Part shown: positions 2,974 to 5,009 of the stretch, in pieces
How positions within the stretch are numbered: the stretch's first letter is position 1
Layout: the number at the start of each line of letters is the position of its first letter
Source of the DNA: Marine group II euryarchaeote REDSEA-S43_B8
GTDB lineage: Archaea; Thermoplasmatota; Poseidoniia; Poseidoniales; Thalassarchaeaceae
Direction: 5' to 3'
NCBI GenBank assembly: GCA_001629235.1
Contig: LUSA01000063.1
Span: 1 to 5,009, forward strand
DNA: 5,009 bases
Notes under the pieces: generated by a model
The model's database searches: none
Seen by the model: the letters and a program-made list of their open reading frames with translations, nothing else
What the model was told of the DNA's origin: nothing
Position numbers and translations under genes: made by a program

Positions 2974-5009
2974 GTGACTTCTGCGGATGAAAGACCTCAA
3001 CAAGATGAAGAGCTTGTCTTCTGGTCTTGGTTCTTCGAAAGAATTAGTCCCTTCACCGATCGGCTATCGAGTCTAAGGAATGTCGTTGGAGATAGCCCCA
3101 TTGGTGGTTTTATCGACACTGCGGGCCAGCTGATCAACGATATCTCGGATACCGCCCACATAGCGACCCAGAGGGTAGTAGAGTTGACTTACAGTGCAAT
3201 TCTCAGAAGTCCAGCATACCTGATAGTGACTCTTCTATTGGCTTCTGCACTGATTGGTTGGAGGGCCGAGGACTTCGAGCACCAGATTAACGGGGATGTC
3301 GAGATATATCTCCCCGACGGGGCCAACTCAACACTGTTGCTCAACGAGGTAAGGGAACAATGGGCCACGGACATAGTGATTCTTTACATTCAGACGAATA
3401 ACGCAGCCATTGGTGCTAAGCATGGTGATGAAAACATAACAGATGCCGATATTTTGAACCAGATCTCATGGATAGAGGGTGACGATAACAACGCCCAAGC
3501 CGGGGGATATGGGAGGGGTCTGGACTACAACAAGGAGGATCGTGGATCCTATTACTGTTCCAGCCCTATGAGCGGTTGTGATGGCGTTGTATGGATTTTA
3601 TCTCCCGCCCAAATCGTGAAAGAGGCAAACTCCACCGATTATCGCTTCTCGTGCGCCGTGGAGAAGTACGGGCTACCAGGTTCAGATGGGGACTGTGATT
3701 TGGCTAGTCTGAATCCCAACGAGGGATACTCAATACCCCAGGGGGACGGAGCCCAGGATAGAATCGATGGCTATGTCGAGAACTCCGGGGATCTCTTCTC
3801 AAACTTCGTCAGAGACACCAACAACGACGGGATATGGGATACTGGGGTGGTAATAATGGGGATTTCATTCGATATGACCAACACCGACATCACTCCGAGG
3901 GCCGACCTCAAGACCGGCGAGGAGATCAGAGATCACAAGGCATTCATCGCGTATGTCAAAGCACTTCTTTCCTCAGATCCGGCTAGAATTCACTGCGCTC
4001 TTTGCTTCGAAGTCTATGATGAAGTCTGGACAATGGACAAGGATAGGTCGGACAAGATTCCTGAAAGGAGAGCAGTCACCGTTACCGGGCTCACGCCTGT
4101 CTTGCATGACGTTTCGGACGAGATATACAAGGCACTCAGGTACACTATGCTCCCAGTAAGCCTAGTGCTCGTGGGCCTTACAATGTTCATTCTCCACAGG
4201 AGCTGGAAGGTAATCGTAATCTGCGGGACCCCAATAGCGATGAGCCTAGCCGTTACCTTCGGATCCACCGTCATCTTCGACATCATGCTCACACCCATGA
4301 TCATCTCAGCAGGACCCATATTGGTGGGTCTCGGAGTGGACTATTCGCTGCACCTGACCAATAGAATCGAGGAGAACAGGACGGATATTCTGAACGAGAT
4401 GGAGGAGGAGGCATGGGCATCTAAGAGAGACGGGGTCGAGGTCCCGGAGCCAGATCCTTTCGACCCCCAGATTAGTCTGACTGCCAACGTCAGAGCAGCC
4501 ATGACAACTGGAAACGCGATTTTCCTATCTGCATTGACTACCATAGTCGGTTTCAGCGTCCTTACCTGGCATAGCCTAGTCCCCATAGAACCAATGAGGA
4601 CCGTTGGGAAGACTCTACTGATTGGCATCTCGACCACCTTCATCATCTCGATGCTAATGGTCCCTGCATGGATAGAACTCCTACGCTACAGGAAAGGGGA
4701 CTCAGATGGCCTGCTTTCGAGCGGAGTGGTGGAGTCTGCTAGGAGGAAGAGGATCGCTGCAAGTAGGGAGTCAAGGGAAAGAGAAACGCCTTGGATGAAG
4801 AGGGATGAATCCGCAATAGACACCTCGGACGTTTTCGGCACAATCCTTGGAATTAACAGCATATTCTTCTATCTATCTTCCACATTAATCTTCACCGGTA
4901 CTCTGTTCCTAATCACCGATCTAACAAGATTTGATCTATCCCCATCAAACCTCTTGATCCTGGGTTTCACCCTTTCTACAACGCTGACCTTCTCGCTACT
5001 AGATGAGTT
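2974..5009 (+). CDS. RND/MMPL-superfamily membrane protein (partial, runs off the right edge)
   Basis: An open frame of 678 codons runs to the window end without a stop. RND proteins use ion gradients to move lipids, hydrophobic compounds or other substrates. Residues 1-79 are cytoplasmic; TM1 is about 80-96 (PAYLIVTLLLASALIGW); a large extracytoplasmic domain spans about 98-388; TM2-TM6 fall near 391-408, 412-432, 438-460, 513-531 and 547-566. The family signature GLGVDYSLHL carries D456, the acidic residue expected for proton relay, followed by NRIEEN. A basic linker (about 570-628, with RRKR and RESRERE) leads to two further hydrophobic segments, about 630-648 and 660-676. The ectodomain has six cysteines (195, 202, 227, 241, 341, 344) and DTNNDGIWD (281-289), resembling a calcium loop. 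The start is GTG 2974 behind GAGG; an in-frame stop at 2926 bounds it and the first in-frame ATG is only at 3568. Substrate is unknown; the neighbouring sugar epimerase suggests, weakly, an envelope role. Confidence 0.88.
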   Translation, partial: MTSADERPQQDEELVFWSWFFERISPFTDRLSSLRNVVGDSPIGGFIDTAGQLINDISDTAHIATQRVVELTYSAILRSPAYLIVTLLLASALIGWRAEDFEHQINGDVEIYLPDGANSTLLLNEVREQWATDIVILYIQTNNAAIGAKHGDENITDADILNQISWIEGDDNNAQAGGYGRGLDYNKEDRGSYYCSSPMSGCDGVVWILSPAQIVKEANSTDYRFSCAVEKYGLPGSDGDCDLASLNPNEGYSIPQGDGAQDRIDGYVENSGDLFSNFVRDTNNDGIWDTGVVIMGISFDMTNTDITPRADLKTGEEIRDHKAFIAYVKALLSSDPARIHCALCFEVYDEVWTMDKDRSDKIPERRAVTVTGLTPVLHDVSDEIYKALRYTMLPVSLVLVGLTMFILHRSWKVIVICGTPIAMSLAVTFGSTVIFDIMLTPMIISAGPILVGLGVDYSLHLTNRIEENRTDILNEMEEEAWASKRDGVEVPEPDPFDPQISLTANVRAAMTTGNAIFLSALTTIVGFSVLTWHSLVPIEPMRTVGKTLLIGISTTFIISMLMVPAWIELLRYRKGDSDGLLSSGVVESARRKRIAASRESRERETPWMKRDESAIDTSDVFGTILGINSIFFYLSSTLIFTGTLFLITDLTRFDLSPSNLLILGFTLSTTLTFSLLDE

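Noticed and set aside
3953..4646. Short open frames on both strands inside the RND gene
   Set aside because: The frame 1 reading is continuous and carries the RND signature and membrane segments; the others are overlapping shadows.

Overview
The window looks like a piece of an archaeal genome, most likely a euryarchaeon of the Thermoplasmatota (a marine group II/III type is my inference, not proven). The evidence is a short archaeal-type elongation factor 1-beta, the archaeal micro-zinc-ribbon gene directly upstream of it, an archaeal RlmE/FtsJ-type RNA methyltransferase, and A-rich TATA-like boxes placed about 25-30 bases before likely start codons, as in leaderless transcription. Base composition is balanced and genes are packed tightly on both strands. 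No tRNA, rRNA, CRISPR array, insertion sequence or long repeat was seen, and no gene-free stretch exceeds about 130 bases.

Layout, left to right. Bases 1-63 are the last 20 codons of a plus-strand gene whose ending matches TruD (tRNA pseudouridine-13 synthase). It converges, stop against stop, on a minus-strand pair: a 58-residue zinc-ribbon protein (341-517) followed after one base by aEF1B (64-330). A short divergent promoter region (518-637) separates this pair from a plus-strand single-domain cupin (638-1090). The cupin converges, again stop against stop, on a minus-strand 2'-O-ribose methyltransferase of the RlmE/FtsJ family (1091-1828). Upstream of it on the same strand is an NDP-sugar epimerase of the extended SDR family (1905-2846). 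A second divergent promoter region (2847-2973) leads to a large plus-strand RND/MMPL-family membrane protein that runs off the right edge.

Functionally the left half is translation-related: tRNA/rRNA modification, nucleotide exchange on aEF1A, and a zinc-ribbon protein linked to it. The sugar epimerase and the RND protein are cell-envelope functions that share a divergent intergenic region. I see no clear new defence or mobile system. The most notable points are: a zinc-ribbon protein that has lost one cysteine in each of two of its four CxxC motifs; two convergent gene pairs whose stop codons abut exactly as 6-base palindromes; an RND protein with a calcium-loop-like motif and six cysteines in its ectodomain; and an unusual membrane hairpin in that protein where a second ectodomain would normally begin.
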